From Lutjanus erythropterus (taxonomy: Eukaryota; Chordata; Actinopteri; Lutjaniformes; Lutjanidae): a stretch of DNA of 64,000 nucleotides. Of the stretch, positions 39,601 to 49,197 are shown piece after piece. The notes below the pieces were generated by a model. It saw only the letters and a list, made by a program, of their open reading frames with translations, was not told the origin of the DNA and did not search any database. Made by a program: the position numbers and the translations under genes. Positions within the stretch are counted from its first letter, which is position 1; every line of letters begins with the position of its first letter. The DNA lies in assembly GCA_020091685.1 (NCBI GenBank), contig CM034591.1:14414043-14478042 (forward strand), read 5' to 3'.

Positions 39601-42600
39601 CCCCAAAGTAAATCTTTGACACGCACAAACAAAAAAACAGTCATTTTTCAAGCAAAAAAACAAAACAATTTGATATTCAATCTTCTTAATCATTAGGATT
39701 TGCTGCCTTCCTTTGACTTTCAGTATCAAAAACTTTTGAGTTTGGGATCTACTATTTTACTATTGACCAAACGATTGATTGAGAAAGCCAATCAATTTCA
39801 TTATTCTATGTAGGCCTATTTTTTTTTTATATTTTTGCTATATGATGATTCATATTGTTGTATATATTGAAAAAAGAAGTTCTGTAACACTGAATTCACC
39901 CATATTGCCCAGCCTTTAGATATAACAAATCTGTGAGCCCGTTATTGAGCCCGTTATTATTGTGTCAGTGAAAACATTCACATCACAAAGGACATGATGC
40001 CATTTCAAACTGTTGAGAAGTTTTCAATATAAAAGGTTGTAAAATGATGTCAGTATGTGTTTCAGTACTTTTTGCACATTTTTCTGAGCACAACAAAACC
40101 ATGACAATTTTGGTCACTATTGTTGTGATATGAAATTTTCATACTATTTTATGTCTAGTATAGACACAATGTGGAATCCTAATTAATGATCTGTAAGCTA
40201 AACATACAGGATGAATTGGCTGCCCCCCATCTTCGTGGGCCCTGTGACTGTATTCTGGCATTTATACAGGCAGTATACGTCTCAGTGAGCAAGCGAGGGA
40301 GAGTGGGAGGGTGCGACAGAGGGGGAGAGGAGCAGAGTGACGCTGGCAGCTGTGCCGGTAGTGAGCCGGGCTGCGGATCAAGTGGCACAGGAGGCGCAGA
40401 GCGAAGCTCGGCTGGCCAATGGCCTGAGGGTCAGTTAGGAACTCAGAGACAGCCAGGAGGTTATTGGAAAAACCTTCCTCGGCTGATTATGTGTCTGCAC
40501 AGCGCACAGAATCTGCAGAGTCAGTAAGAAAGACAGGAGATGTACAACATGGGAGAGGACAAGATGGAAGGGAAAGAGCTGTGATCACTTGTCAAGCACC
40601 AAATGCCAGAAGACTTTGTCATAGCTGAGTGGTATCTTTTTTAGGATGATAAAAATTTAAATGTCCTGGTTATCTAAAGAGACAAAATTCATGGCCAACT
40701 TTTGACTTCACTGCTCATATTAGAAAAGGGTTCTCATCTAAAAAAAACAACAAAAATCCTGAAATATGATATGCTGAAACTTGGTATATAAATACTGTGT
40801 TCATTTGAAGAAGGTAAAAGGGACGACATTACTCTACTTGGTCATAACATTTGAGTACCTCGCTATTCTACTGTGGTCAACAATTACAGACATCCGTGAG
40901 TTCCAGTTGAATGTACGCCACGAGGCCTAGTTTTTGAAGGATATATATCAAAGTAATGGTGACAAACGGGCAACGAGGTAGTCATGATGATGAACAGGAG
41001 GAACTGGCAGCCGTGTGATGACTGAAACACAGCCAAAGAAAGACGAGATGATGGTCGCCGTGTCCTCTCATCAAAGCGCACAGCAAAATGGAAAATTGGG
41101 ATTGCTCATCAAGCAGAGGTGTGATGAGGATGGAAAAATGTTAAATATTTTTTGTACGACTGCCAACATCTTTAATGACCTGATGTATATTATCTCACTG
41201 TATATTAAGGACTGCAAAAACACAGTGTTCCCTGGTGGCAGTGACGCAGGTTGGGTTTTTTCGGGGGGTAACTGAGTCAAGGGAACGCCACCACATCAAA
41301 AGCTGGTTTCTGTATTTCCACATTAATTTATGGCTTACATACTATGACTAAGCTGGCCCTCATGCATCCTGCAATCATAAGTGGCAGACAAATATAAAAG
41401 TTAGAAATGATATGTTAATTTTTGTATCATTAAAGGGACAGTTCACCCCAAAATTTAAAAAAAAAGCATTTTTTCCCTCTGGCCTGTAGTGCCATTTATC
41501 CATCTTCAGGGTACTGAAAATATCGTCCGTAGAAATGTCTGCTTTTTCTCAAATATAATGGAACTACATGGCACTCAGTCTGCAGTGCTAAAAGCAACAC
41601 AAAGCAATGCGTCTTTTCAGAAATCATGACCCGGTTACTCAACATAATCTACAGACTTTGTTGTGAGCCACTTCTGTCTACTGTAAGAAGAAAGTAGTTC
41701 CTACATGAAAGTGTTCACAGCAAGGTCTGTGGATTGACTTGACTAACCAGGTCATGATGTCTGAAAAGCAGCATTGCCTCTGAGTTTTTCAGTTTTTTCT
41801 TTTTTGGCGTTTTGAGCACCACAAGCTAAGTTCCGTCTAGTTCCATTATATTCGAGAGAAGGCAGACATCTCTTCAGTTGACCTCTTCAAAACTGTGTAA
41901 CTCACACCAAAACAATCTAGACTGATAAACGGCGCTACAGGTAAGAGGAAAAATATGTATTTGGGGATGAACTGTCTCTTTAAGACTCTAATCTTCCATG
42001 ACATTACATATCATCACACAGGAGGTAGAGTGGATCGCCCACTAATCTCTGGGTTGGCAGCTCAGTCTTGAACTGTTGGACATCACCTTGCATGGCAGCT
42101 CTGTTGCCATCAATTAAAGAGCGTGTGTGAAAGGGTGAATGAGAGGCCAATTGTAAAGGTCTTTGTACATTAAGGTAGAAAAGTGTTACATAAGTACAGT
42201 TACCGTTTACCTTTCTGTTTCATCTAGCTTCATGACTAAGGAACTAAGGACTATGGACCATGCTTCTCCAGACAGTAGAAAAGCAACCATGCATGGGTAA
42301 TGTGAATATGAATGTGCTGGAGAAGTTGAGTTGGATCAACCAGTCGGCTTGCTTGACATGCAGGGCTCCGTGAAACGTTTAATTTAAAAGCTCCTGTCGG
42401 CTCCTCTGCAATCTATGGTTATCTCTGACACCTTTCCCTGCAAAGATCCACAGAGATCTTCACGTGTCTCTTTGAAGACCTCAAGCTTGAATAATAATGA
42501 AAAAATAATGGCTGTCCAGCCTACTATTAACGGAAGTCTATGCTCTTGGTTGGCAGTCTGGGAAAATCTGAGGTACTCTGGTTGTGTATATAAAAATTCT

Positions 42601-45600
42601 TTATTAACTCTTGGATTAAAATCTGACCAGACAATCCATGAGTTAATAAAGGACTTTTTTCTTTTTTTCTTTTTTCATTTTCATTAAACTGCTGGCTCTA
42701 ATCTTGAAGAGCACCTGATGTTTTCATTTTTATATTACCAACATTACTTTTGGCACCATGTAGCACAACCTATTTTTTCTTCATAAATCAAGTTTAACAA
42801 ATGTGCACTTTCAAATATAGACAGTATTACATCACATAGAAAATTCAGCTTGTGTGGCTGGAATTATATTATTCCACCTTAAAGAGTCAGCTGATGCACT
42901 AGAGCCTTTTCAGTAGAGGAAGTTAAAGGGTAACTATGGTATTTTTCAACCTGCACTGGTAAAAAATAAATGTTAGATGTAAAAATTGTGGGAGAGGAGA
43001 AAAATAAGGTTGGACAATATTAATTCAGCAGGGAGAAATGGCATGTAGAACCAGAACATTTCAATATCTAATGCAGTGAATTTATTTCAACCAAACAATC
43101 AAGAGGTGGGGACTGTTGGAACTCTGGAAAGATGAGCCAAGATGTTTCTGGTGAGTTTTATTTTGTTTCTGTTGAGTCTGAGTAAAGATGATGATGATGT
43201 TAAAAATTATCGTTTTGTAAAGGGAGTTTGGTTAGTTTGCCAAGAGCAATAAAACAGCTGTTAAAATATGTTATTCTTCAGAAAAGGTCTATCCCTGTAG
43301 AGATCCAATCCATAATGATATCAGACACTTTGAATAACAATGTGAGTCTGCCAGTGGTAAGACATTTTCATTTGCTTTACTTTGACGGTGTGCAGTTGCC
43401 TGACGGGATTATGTTGTAGTTTAGTTTCGCTTCTGTGGGTTGCAGTGCTGCCCCTCAATACTGCACCATTTCTAAAAATTGTTGTCCCCCATTAGTCACT
43501 AAGACACAAAATCAGGTTGATGCTCTGTATGACATTCATGTTTTTTTATTATTTGTTGTCTCACTTGTTTTTCCTGATATTGATATGCAATGCTGTTTAC
43601 AATACTGAACTTGATGCAGGAGATTCATGTTGAGACCAGCGTTGGTGTGAGTGCATCATGCTCCTAATGAATCATTGCAGCTTGGGGACATTTACACAGG
43701 AGCTTGATTCTAGTGATTCACCTGAACTCTAACTTAAAAGTGTGGAGGGGGAATGATGGATTCTGAAACGTGGGCTGGACATCTCGTTCCTCACCTGTGG
43801 AACGTCTTAGTGGAAATTTTATGGCACAGAGATAGAGAAACTACATGGTGTACTTGGGGAGCAGCCAGAACTGCAGTGTTTCTGAAACGGAGGTACTAGT
43901 ACCCCTTGGGGTACAAAGGAGTACTGCAAGGGATACTGATATGAATCGTGCATAATGCCTAAAATATTTCGCTATAAGAAATTAAACAAAAAATGAAAAT
44001 GCAATCCATTAATTAAATTAATGAAACCATATTTTATATTCAATATTACTATTTTCAATGCATTCGTTAACTGCTGAAAACTGTCAATGGCTGTAAAACC
44101 TCAGAGAAGAAGAAAGCAACAACCGCAATCACATTCACAGCGAGAAAGGGAGATAAAGGGAAAACAGAGCAAACAAAATATGGTCAGTGTGCAGCGCTAC
44201 ATTATATCTCTTCATAGTGGCATTTTTCGCTGATCAGGGAGAACTTGGCTGAAAAAAAAAAATCCAAACGGGGTACATTATTTGAGAACTACCATTATAA
44301 GGGAACGAAGTGATGATAAAACCAGGAGCCTGGCTCTAGTCTGTAACATTGGACTACGTAAAAACTGTACATTCTGCAGACCTACCAGGCAGAAACGCAT
44401 TTAACAAGCTCACTTGGAGGAATTTGAATTCTTTTTCTTGACAGAAACATGTCTTTTTGCTCAGCAGTCCTCAGCACATGAGCCAAAATGTTAATTTTGG
44501 ACACTGGCTGGGAGAGACATAGTCAGAAATAAAGAAAAAATAGGTGGTTAAAGAGACAGTAGGATTTAAGAGACAAAAATATGAGGCAAAAAATGTCTAG
44601 AAAATATTCCAAACAAGAGGGAAGGGGGCAAGTTTTTTTGTTGTTGTTGTTTCTTTCCTTTCCTTTTTTTTTTTTTTTTTTTACATGTTAGCTCAGAAAG
44701 TTATCACACATGGAATAATTCATGAAGTACAGCAAGAAAACTCTTCACTGTGTTGTCAGAGAGCTTGGTACATCGCTGTGTGAGAGGCAAGATTCAGGGT
44801 GAGAGAGAGTCAAAAGTGCTGATGCGCTCCTCTACTTGCCATATCATCATCAGCGAGTTGCCCGGCCATCATGGATGGAGGAATATAAACTGACGGTCTG
44901 TCATAGTTAGTGTGTACAGCAGCACAGACTATTCTTCTGGACAGACCTGTCTCCCTTGCAGCTAGTGTACAAACTAGAAACTATATTTAACATTTATTTG
45001 ATATGACTCAACATTTCCTCGCTTACGGTTACTTTGCACATCACTTTTACTTAAATTAACTGGAAAGAGGGAGAAAAATTGAAATCAGCAGGAGTCATCT
45101 CTATTCAAAATGAGAGATAACATTTATTTCAGAAATTTTAATCCTCATAGCTCACTTATAACTGTTGCCTGCAGACATTTTATGACACATACTGCTCTTT
45201 TACTCAAGGTTACAGGAGAGTGGAGAGACAGGAGGACACAGAGGATGACAGGAGTGGGAGAGCAGAGAGAGGACTCCTGGCCTTGAGGATAAATAGGACG
45301 TACAAAAATATAGATGCACCCAGCCAGAAATAAAGTCAATTTCCAATCTCTTTCTGACAAAGAAAACATTTTTTACAAAGGGACTTGAAAGATAAAAAAT
45401 GCAAGTAGTATTGTCAGAGCTTTAGCTCCATAAGTGCTGCTTGATGACATAACAGATTATAGTCTTGCCTTTCTGGTTTCTAGCTGTGGGAAGAGAGCTA
45501 TTTTGAAGCTAATAGAGTTTGACTCAACAATGCTCTGCAGGAACACAGAAATAATGCATTTTAAATTGCGTTAAAGATGTTTATTTACTTGAAACCGTAC

Positions 45601-46575
45601 TGAAACGCCCCAAATTTCACAGGAAAATGTGTTCCTAATCTAAAAATAATGAGAGAAGCTTTTTAGGATTAAGCTAGACAGTCACAGGGACAAACTCAGT
45701 CAGACCTGCCAGGCACATTTGAACAAAAATGCACTCCATAAAAATATAGTCACAGCATTTTTGTTTTTGCTCCCATTTTTCATAAGTCAAATTAAAAAAT
45801 CTAAACTTATTCCATGCACACAAAAGGTGTATATTCTCTCAAATACTGTTCACAAATTTCTTAAAATGCATGTTAGTAAGCACTTCTCTGCCACGATAAA
45901 ACACTGTGATTACTGCACAGGTGTAATTTGGCCTGGTCACAATAAAAGCCCACATTAAAATGAGTAGTTGTATCTATTTATTTTGAAAGCAGACACTTAT
46001 TAGGCACTGAATTATGGATGACCTGCCCTACTCTGCCTCTGACTGGCTTATCATGATATTCTAACACTAACCCTAACCAATCACTCGTCATGCCTAAAAC
46101 TAATCCAACACAACTGAAGACAGCAACAAGTACTAGCCAATAGAGCAGAGGCAGAGTAGGGTGGGTCATGATTTTGCCCTCCCAGAGAAAAATAATTGAT
46201 ATCTAATAATATAATCTAATATACAGTTTGCATTTCTTCTCACCATTAAGAATAGCTTCATATTTGCAGAAAATGCTTGCTATGCAAAAATCCCAACATT
46301 CAGATATATCTAAGTTGAGCTCCTCTGAGACCCTCTCCTCAGCTGTTGGGTCGGTAATCCTAACGTCGAACCCAACAGGCCCTTTACCCAAACAGAGAGG
46401 CGCATGGTAAAAGGGCCGTCTACGAGGACATAAACAGACCTGAACAACTGTCAAGCCGCTCAGTCTCTGAAGTGGCTCTGCAGGTAATCTGTGTGATTTA
46501 AGATTGTGCATGAGGTGATTGCCTGGCAGTGTCAGCAGGGGGATACCGCTGTCATAACCCTGCTCCAGCTTTCAC

Positions 46576-46624
<49 letters not shown>

Positions 46625-48543
46625 GAGAAGACTCTGATCGCCATGGAAACACATAATCTACTCTTTCAGATAGCAGGAGAGGAAGGTGTGAATATGGGAT
46701 ACAGCCACACTCATATGGTCTCTATTATCACATGCATGATTTAATCTGCACATCATGCTCTCTCAAAATTATTCTGGAAAATGAGTCTGTTGTTTTCACT
46801 TGTAAGCCACCGAGACCATTCACATACAGTTCATGTTATACAACCAAGCAGTTCTTTCAACACACATGGTGAAACAGAACTGAACAGACTGACAGCATGA
46901 CTACTGTTGGCTGTTTGTTGACAACAGTAAATTACATGTAATTGAGTTTAATTGCAACTTGACAGGTATGCAGCTCTTGGGTGCTCTTGTTAATTTGTTA
47001 ACAGGGATGTTTACTGATGTTCAGACTTTCATTTCAGCCATCATATTAGCATTACATTTCTGTCCTTTGCTGAACTGTAAACTTAGATTTGTAAGCCTTT
47101 CAAGCAACAGATTAAATCACATCTAAAATGATGTTATGTGAGCTTAGACATGAAGTTGTGTACAAATTCTGACACTATGAATATGACATTATTTAGTGTA
47201 TGTCCATTTTGTTTTGTTGTGCTTCTTAATGCATATGGCAGATTCTCAAAATGTATACAGTATTCTTTGGTTTTCAGGTTGTGCTTCTGTGTTGCCTGCA
47301 TTGGAACAATATTTATATCATTTAATAAACATTACAATGAGGACTGAGTGATAATTACTATAACTTAGCCTACTTTTAGCCAAATCATGTAATTGTGATG
47401 TGTCTGTAATGATTTATCCATCATTACCAACAAATTTCTGCACAAATTAGTTTTGAAATGATTATTATTAATGGTTATTTTCATTATGAAAACACACCAG
47501 AAAATATTCACATTTTAGAAGCTGAAATCAGAGAATTTTGATATTTTTTCTTTAAAAGTGACTCAAAACAATTAATTGATTATCAGAATAGTTAACAATA
47601 GTTAGCAATTAACAACAATTTTGATCATCAATTGATTGTTTTAGTCATCTATCAAGTGACTGAGTCTAAACTATTTTCAGTTCTTCAACTGTAAAAATAT
47701 GCTGGCTTTCTCTGTTTTATTTATTTGTAAATTCATTGCTTGGATTTTGGACCGTTAGTCAGACAAAACAACCGATTTGAAGAAATCACCTTGCACTCAG
47801 AGGAACTGTGATGGGAATTTTCACTATTTCCTGGCATTTCATAAACTAAACAATCATTTGATTAACCCAAGAAAAAAAATCATCTCCAGATAAATTAACA
47901 GACAAAACAATAAAGTCCTTTAAATGAAGGACTCAGGGCAAGTAATTAAAACTTGTTGTTAAACTGTTGTATTACTGTCATTCATTTCTTGTAATGTATG
48001 ATGGTGGTTTTGAACAACAATTTGATTATTTTATAGGTGATTTTGTATACATTTCCTATATATTTACGTCTTGATTTCAAAGCATTTTTTTTCCAGTGTT
48101 TTAATGGGTCAGATGTTTACGGGAAAACCGACAACCATAGATGACTTTTGTAACATCAGAAGCAAGAAAATATCAAATGGTCCAATGTTAGACTGATGCG
48201 GATTAATGGGAGCTGCACATGTAACATTAATATGTTTCATTATTCCTTTTGTTCAGTTGGGGCTTTAAGTGCTTTTTCTCAGCCTCAACTGACTCTCCTG
48301 AGAGCAGTTAAATGTTTCCATCATTTCTTCATCTCTTTCTGATAGTATTACACACACACACAGAACGCACCAACACACACACGTACCTTGGATCCATCCA
48401 CGCTGATGATGCGGTAGCTGTTACGCGTGCTGTCGTAAAAATAGGAGACTGTGACCGCCTGCTTGCTGGCAGGGACCCAGTTCTTCTTAGTGGTTGGGTC
48501 GATTTGGAAGACATGGGCCCTGGTGGTGTAGATCGGCTGCTCC
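18455..48543 (-). CDS. homer2: Homer protein homolog 2, coding exons 2-9; exon 1 (five coding bases) outside window
   Basis: Eight minus-strand exons join in frame: 48543-48387, 35152-35021, 33857-33765, 32941-32802, 29328-29172, 27075-26965, 21211-21131 and 18643-18455. They total 1060 coding bases including the stop. With an ATGGG first exon, as the MGEQP start of the family implies, the protein is 354 residues, the usual Homer length. Residues 1 to about 110 form the EVH1 domain, which binds PPxxF ligands such as group 1 mGluRs, IP3 receptors and Shank. Trp24 and Gly89, known ligand-pocket positions in Homer1, are present. Residues 130 to about 180 are a Ser/Asn-rich linker. Residues 190-354 are a heptad coiled coil for tetramerisation, ending [27 protein letters not shown] and [11 protein letters not shown] distinguish Homer2 from Homer1 and Homer3. 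It is a cytoplasmic postsynaptic scaffold. The gene converges on whamm with about 8 kb between the stop codons. No breaks are seen. Confidence 0.96.
18644..21130 (-). other. homer2 intron 8
   Basis: This is a 2.5 kb intron. About 0.75 kb of it (18807-19562) is a DNA-transposon-like repeat with CAGGGTTC ends. No coding sequence was recognised in the remainder. Confidence 0.7.
18807..19562. mobile_element. Non-autonomous DNA element with CAGGGTTC ends
   Basis: The left end is ACAGGGTTCCTACAGAGTAT. The right end, AGGTGCAAGAACCCTGATA, inverts to a CAGGGTTCTTG terminus. Internal AAGTATGGAAAACAG and GAAAAGTGCTTGAATT are typical of a fish hAT-like MITE group. No transposase frame is present. Confidence 0.45.
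21131..21211 (-). CDS. homer2: homer2 exon 8, coiled coil
   Basis: 27 codons, phase 0, residues 266-292, [20 protein letters not shown] to TTKLQ. The acceptor is TTTCCCAG and the donor GTATGT. LRKQxEIIPQLMxECE is diagnostic for Homer2 against Homer1 and Homer3. Confidence 0.95.
21474..21716. repeat. Repeat family B, short deletion copy
   Basis: The left end is AAAGGGGACAGTTCAGATTA with ATGTATGAGGTACTT. The right end is AAGTACCTCATAAAACTCCT with AATAATCTAAACTATC. The ends are inverted relative to each other. TCTGCTTCTCCAAACTGG is shared with the copy near 55250. Confidence 0.55.
22032..22200. repeat. Repeat family D fragment
   Basis: TCCAGTGTGTAAGATTTA and TTGGTGTATAATTACCTAAA match the family D copies near 60.7-61.1 and 63.0-63.3 kb. 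Confidence 0.5.
23340..23780 (+). repeat. Repeat family C, two adjacent copies
   Basis: Two consecutive runs of the family C pattern are present: CTGTAAACTGAATATCTTTG at 23400, and TCTCAAATGTGAGAATTTTC near 23573 followed by GAAAATAATTGTTACTTGAA. Confidence 0.5.
26965..27075 (-). CDS. homer2: homer2 exon 7, coiled coil
   Basis: 37 codons, phase 0, residues 229-265, [16 protein letters not shown] to [11 protein letters not shown]. The acceptor is GTGTAG and the donor GTGAGA. It shows a clear heptad pattern of leucines and isoleucines. Confidence 0.94.
27076..29171 (-). other. homer2 intron 6
   Basis: This 2.1 kb intron contains a hAT-like short element with near-perfect 8-bp target duplication (28006-28455). 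No coding sequence was recognised. Confidence 0.7.
28014..28447. mobile_element. hAT-like short DNA element with 8-bp target duplication
   Basis: The left terminus is TAGGGGTGTCTCAATTCTCC and the right one is GAAATCGTGACACCCCCTT, which is its inverse. The flanking 8-mers are GTATTTGC (28006-28013) and GTAGTTGC (28448-28455), alike at 7 of 8 positions. Eight-base duplications and such termini are typical of hAT elements. No transposase frame is seen. Confidence 0.65.
29172..29328 (-). CDS. homer2: homer2 exon 6, coiled coil start
   Basis: 157 bases, phase 2 in and phase 0 out. The acceptor is GTCTGGCAG and the donor GTAATG. It encodes [20 protein letters not shown], then [20 protein letters not shown] and on to [22 protein letters not shown] is near-identical to the mammalian Homer2 segment at the start of the coiled coil. 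Confidence 0.95.
31089..31257. promoter_or_regulatory. Cluster of four CATCTG E-boxes in homer2 intron 5
   Basis: CATCTG occurs at 31089, 31201, 31213 and 31252, with an AATTATTGATTTAT homeodomain-like stretch between the last two. CATCTG/CAGATG is the E-box preferred by NeuroD/Neurogenin-type factors. A neuronal enhancer would suit a synaptic gene, but this is inference. Confidence 0.3.
31690..32197 (+). mobile_element. hAT-like element keeping a BED zinc-finger fragment (family C end)
   Basis: The frame 31763-31981 contains [20 protein letters not shown]. This has the W-x2-F spacing and CxxC of a BED finger, followed by [13 protein letters not shown] and a degraded HxH part. BED fingers open many hAT transposases. 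It runs into a family C end (GTTAGTTGCAGCCCTAG at 32180-32196), which suggests that family C derives from this hAT group. The frame is broken after the finger. Confidence 0.45.
32802..32941 (-). CDS. homer2: homer2 exon 5, linker region
   Basis: 140 bases, phase 0 in and phase 2 out. The acceptor is CCCGCCAG and the donor GTAAGA. It encodes [20 protein letters not shown], then [20 protein letters not shown] into VVEQ. The SINGTDDE motif is shared by Homer proteins. It links EVH1 to the coiled coil and already shows a heptad pattern at its end. Confidence 0.94.
33765..33857 (-). CDS. homer2: homer2 exon 4, end of EVH1
   Basis: 31 codons in phase 0, residues 99-129, [20 protein letters not shown] to NHSQ. 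The acceptor is ATTTTCAG and the donor GTAAAT. It holds the C-terminal alpha helix of EVH1. [16 protein letters not shown] is closer to Homer2 than to Homer1. Confidence 0.95.
34076..34949. mobile_element. DNA element with about 65-bp inverted ends in homer2 intron 3
   Basis: The left end has CCAAAAAAAGTTGAGACACT and ATGCAATGATTTACAAATC. The right end inverts to CAAAAAAAGTTGGGTTGCG and ATGCAATGATTTGCAAACA. An internal AACACGTTCCAAAAAAGTTG is inverted at 34849-34880. This layout matches a very common teleost short DNA element. I am not certain of the superfamily. Only a non-ATG-start 61-codon frame lies inside. Confidence 0.6.
35021..35152 (-). CDS. homer2: homer2 exon 3, EVH1 C-terminal half
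   Basis: 132 bases, phase 0 at both ends. The acceptor is CCTAACAG and the donor GTGAGA. It encodes residues 55-98, [20 protein letters not shown] to SEQQLAK, including the [17 protein letters not shown] core. Gly89 corresponds to the Homer1 residue needed for ligand binding. This is one of the most conserved exons of the family. Confidence 0.96.
35445..35668. repeat. Direct duplication, copy 1
   Basis: About 225 bases are nearly identical to 35871-36098 (offset about 426 bases). Both start GTCTGTCACCATGCCCACAC and end ACATTTTATACATTAAAAA. The main difference is a small indel after TTGGCATATTT. Confidence 0.85.
35871..36098. repeat. Direct duplication, copy 2
   Basis: This is the second copy of the 225-base unit, 426 bases from the first. 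It sits about 720 bases upstream (on the coding strand) of homer2 exon 3. Confidence 0.85.
36687..36707. repeat. (CATAT)n short tandem repeat
   Basis: Four tandem CATAT units lie in homer2 intron 2. Confidence 0.85.
38862..39010. repeat. Possible SINE/LINE tail fragment
   Basis: AAGATAAGATGAAATTTTAA, then GATCATTGTGGGGAAACTGG, resembles the AGATAAGAT-TTTATTGATCCC tail seen on many fish interspersed repeats. Only this portion is recognisable. Confidence 0.3.
40200..40530 (-). promoter_or_regulatory. GC-rich CCAAT/TATA patch in homer2 intron 2
   Basis: This patch is clearly more GC- and CpG-rich than its AT-rich surroundings. On the minus strand an inverted CCAAT box (ATTGG at 40420-40416) is followed by CCCTCCCACT and CTCCCCCTC runs, and then by TATAAA at 40266-40261. 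That order fits a promoter pointing toward exon 3. A 113-codon open frame on the plus strand (40186-40527) is low-complexity and unlike known proteins. Promoter activity is inferred only. Confidence 0.3.
41431..41982. mobile_element. Repeat family A, full-length element
   Basis: The ends are TAAAGGGACAGTTCACCCCA and TGGGGATGAACTGTCTCTTT, inverted over about 20 bases. The interior carries CATGACCCGGTTACTCAACA and an inverse match, TTGACTAACCAGGTCATGAT, making a long fold-back. It has no coding capacity, and truncated relatives lie at 9640 and 11345. Confidence 0.65.
43874..44294. mobile_element. hAT-like short element (CAGTGTTTCT end)
   Basis: The left end is CAGTGTTTCTGAAACGGAGG followed by TACTAGTACCCCTTGGGGTA. 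The right end, GGGTACATTATTTGAGAAC, is roughly its inverse. CAGTGTTTCTCAAA with palindromic GTACCCC is a known style of fish hAT terminus. No transposase is present. Confidence 0.45.
46579..46628. repeat. (GA)n microsatellite
   Basis: GA units are uninterrupted to about 46616, then there is one CA interruption and more GA. It lies in homer2 intron 2. Confidence 0.95.
47445..47900 (-). repeat. Repeat family C, composite copy
   Basis: The family C segments TTTGGACCGTTAGTCAGACA, AGAAATCACCTTG and ATTTCATAAACTAAACAATC follow an older portion with ATTATCAGAATAGTTAACAA. Orientation is mixed, and two insertions may be merged. Confidence 0.4.
48350..48383. repeat. AC-rich tract abutting the homer2 exon 2 donor
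   Basis: ACACACACACACAG followed by CAACACACACACGTAC runs into the exon. On the coding strand a GT-rich stretch begins directly at the splice donor. Confidence 0.85.
48387..48543 (-). CDS. homer2: homer2 exon 2, EVH1 N-terminal half
   Basis: On the minus strand the acceptor is TTCTCTCCAG and the donor GTACGT. It encodes the last base of Gly2 and then residues 3-54, [16 protein letters not shown] to [10 protein letters not shown]. Trp24 in KKNWVPASK is the ligand-pocket Trp. The exon opens in phase 2, so exon 1 must contribute ATGGG. A GT-rich tract begins immediately after the donor. Confidence 0.96.
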
Positions 48544-49136
48544 CTGGAGAGAACAGGACAGAGGACAGGGACAATATGAGAGACAGATCACTGCAGATAA
48601 GACACACAATATGTAAGATCAGAAGACAATATCTACTGATCAACGAGCTACATTTCACACTGTAACACACCCAGATACAGTGTGTACTGAGTTCTTGATA
48701 TCTCTCCTCCATAATATTATGCCTGCAGAGACACTGTTGTGTCTCAAGAGACGAAGAGTCCCAAGAGCCTCAGTAGGGACAGGCAGGTGATAATGTAACA
48801 CAAACCCTAAATCCTTATAGCAACCCAAAGCCATTAGCACATCAACACCCCCTCCCCTCTCATAGGTGACAGTAACACATATCTAGGTGTTTGTGTGGGT
48901 CTGTGCACTTGTATGTATGTGTATGCAGCACTAACATCTATTGTCTAATCTATTGTCCCCTGTGCACCGAATAAATTCAGGACAATTATCTACCCGTGGC
49001 AACACAGTCAAACAAGAGAGGACTCACTGACTCCTGAAAAAAAAAAAATCACCAACTTCTAAATGTCCTGTTTTGAGTGAAGAAAAACAGAACTCTGTTA
49101 CTCTCGTCATTTTTCTAAGAGGAAAGCAAACAAATA

Positions 49137-49197
49137 TGAGAATCAACTTTATTGGCAAAGTATGTGTACACACACCAGGAATTTCCTTGCTCTCAAT
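49137..49197. repeat. Fragment of a common fish interspersed repeat
   Basis: AATCAACTTTATTGGCAAAG, then TGTGTACACACACCAGGAAT and TTCCTTG, resembles the ATCTTTATTGGCCAAGTATG tail seen widely in fish genomes. Confidence 0.35.

Larger units (their letters stand above)
35153..48386 (-). other. homer2 intron 2 (13.2 kb)
   Basis: This large intron divides the EVH1 domain. It contains a direct duplication (35445-36098), a GC-rich CCAAT/TATA patch (40200-40530), a full family A element (41431-41982), a hAT-like element (43874-44294), a GA microsatellite (46579-46628) and family C copies (47445-47900). Many small frames on both strands lack protein resemblance. Confidence 0.7.

Noticed and set aside
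40186-40527. 113-codon plus-strand frame over the GC-rich patch
   Set aside because: It is low-complexity Gly/Ser/Arg composition caused by local GC and purine bias, with no recognisable domain. The patch is better treated as possibly regulatory.
46055-46085. Telomere-like CTAACCCTAACC (also near 55078)
   Set aside because: Only about two units are present in each place, too few for an interstitial telomeric array.
48312-48712. Long open frames over and antisense to homer2 exon 2
   Set aside because: They are shadows of the real EVH1 exon; the true frame is bounded by clear splice sites and matches Homer2.
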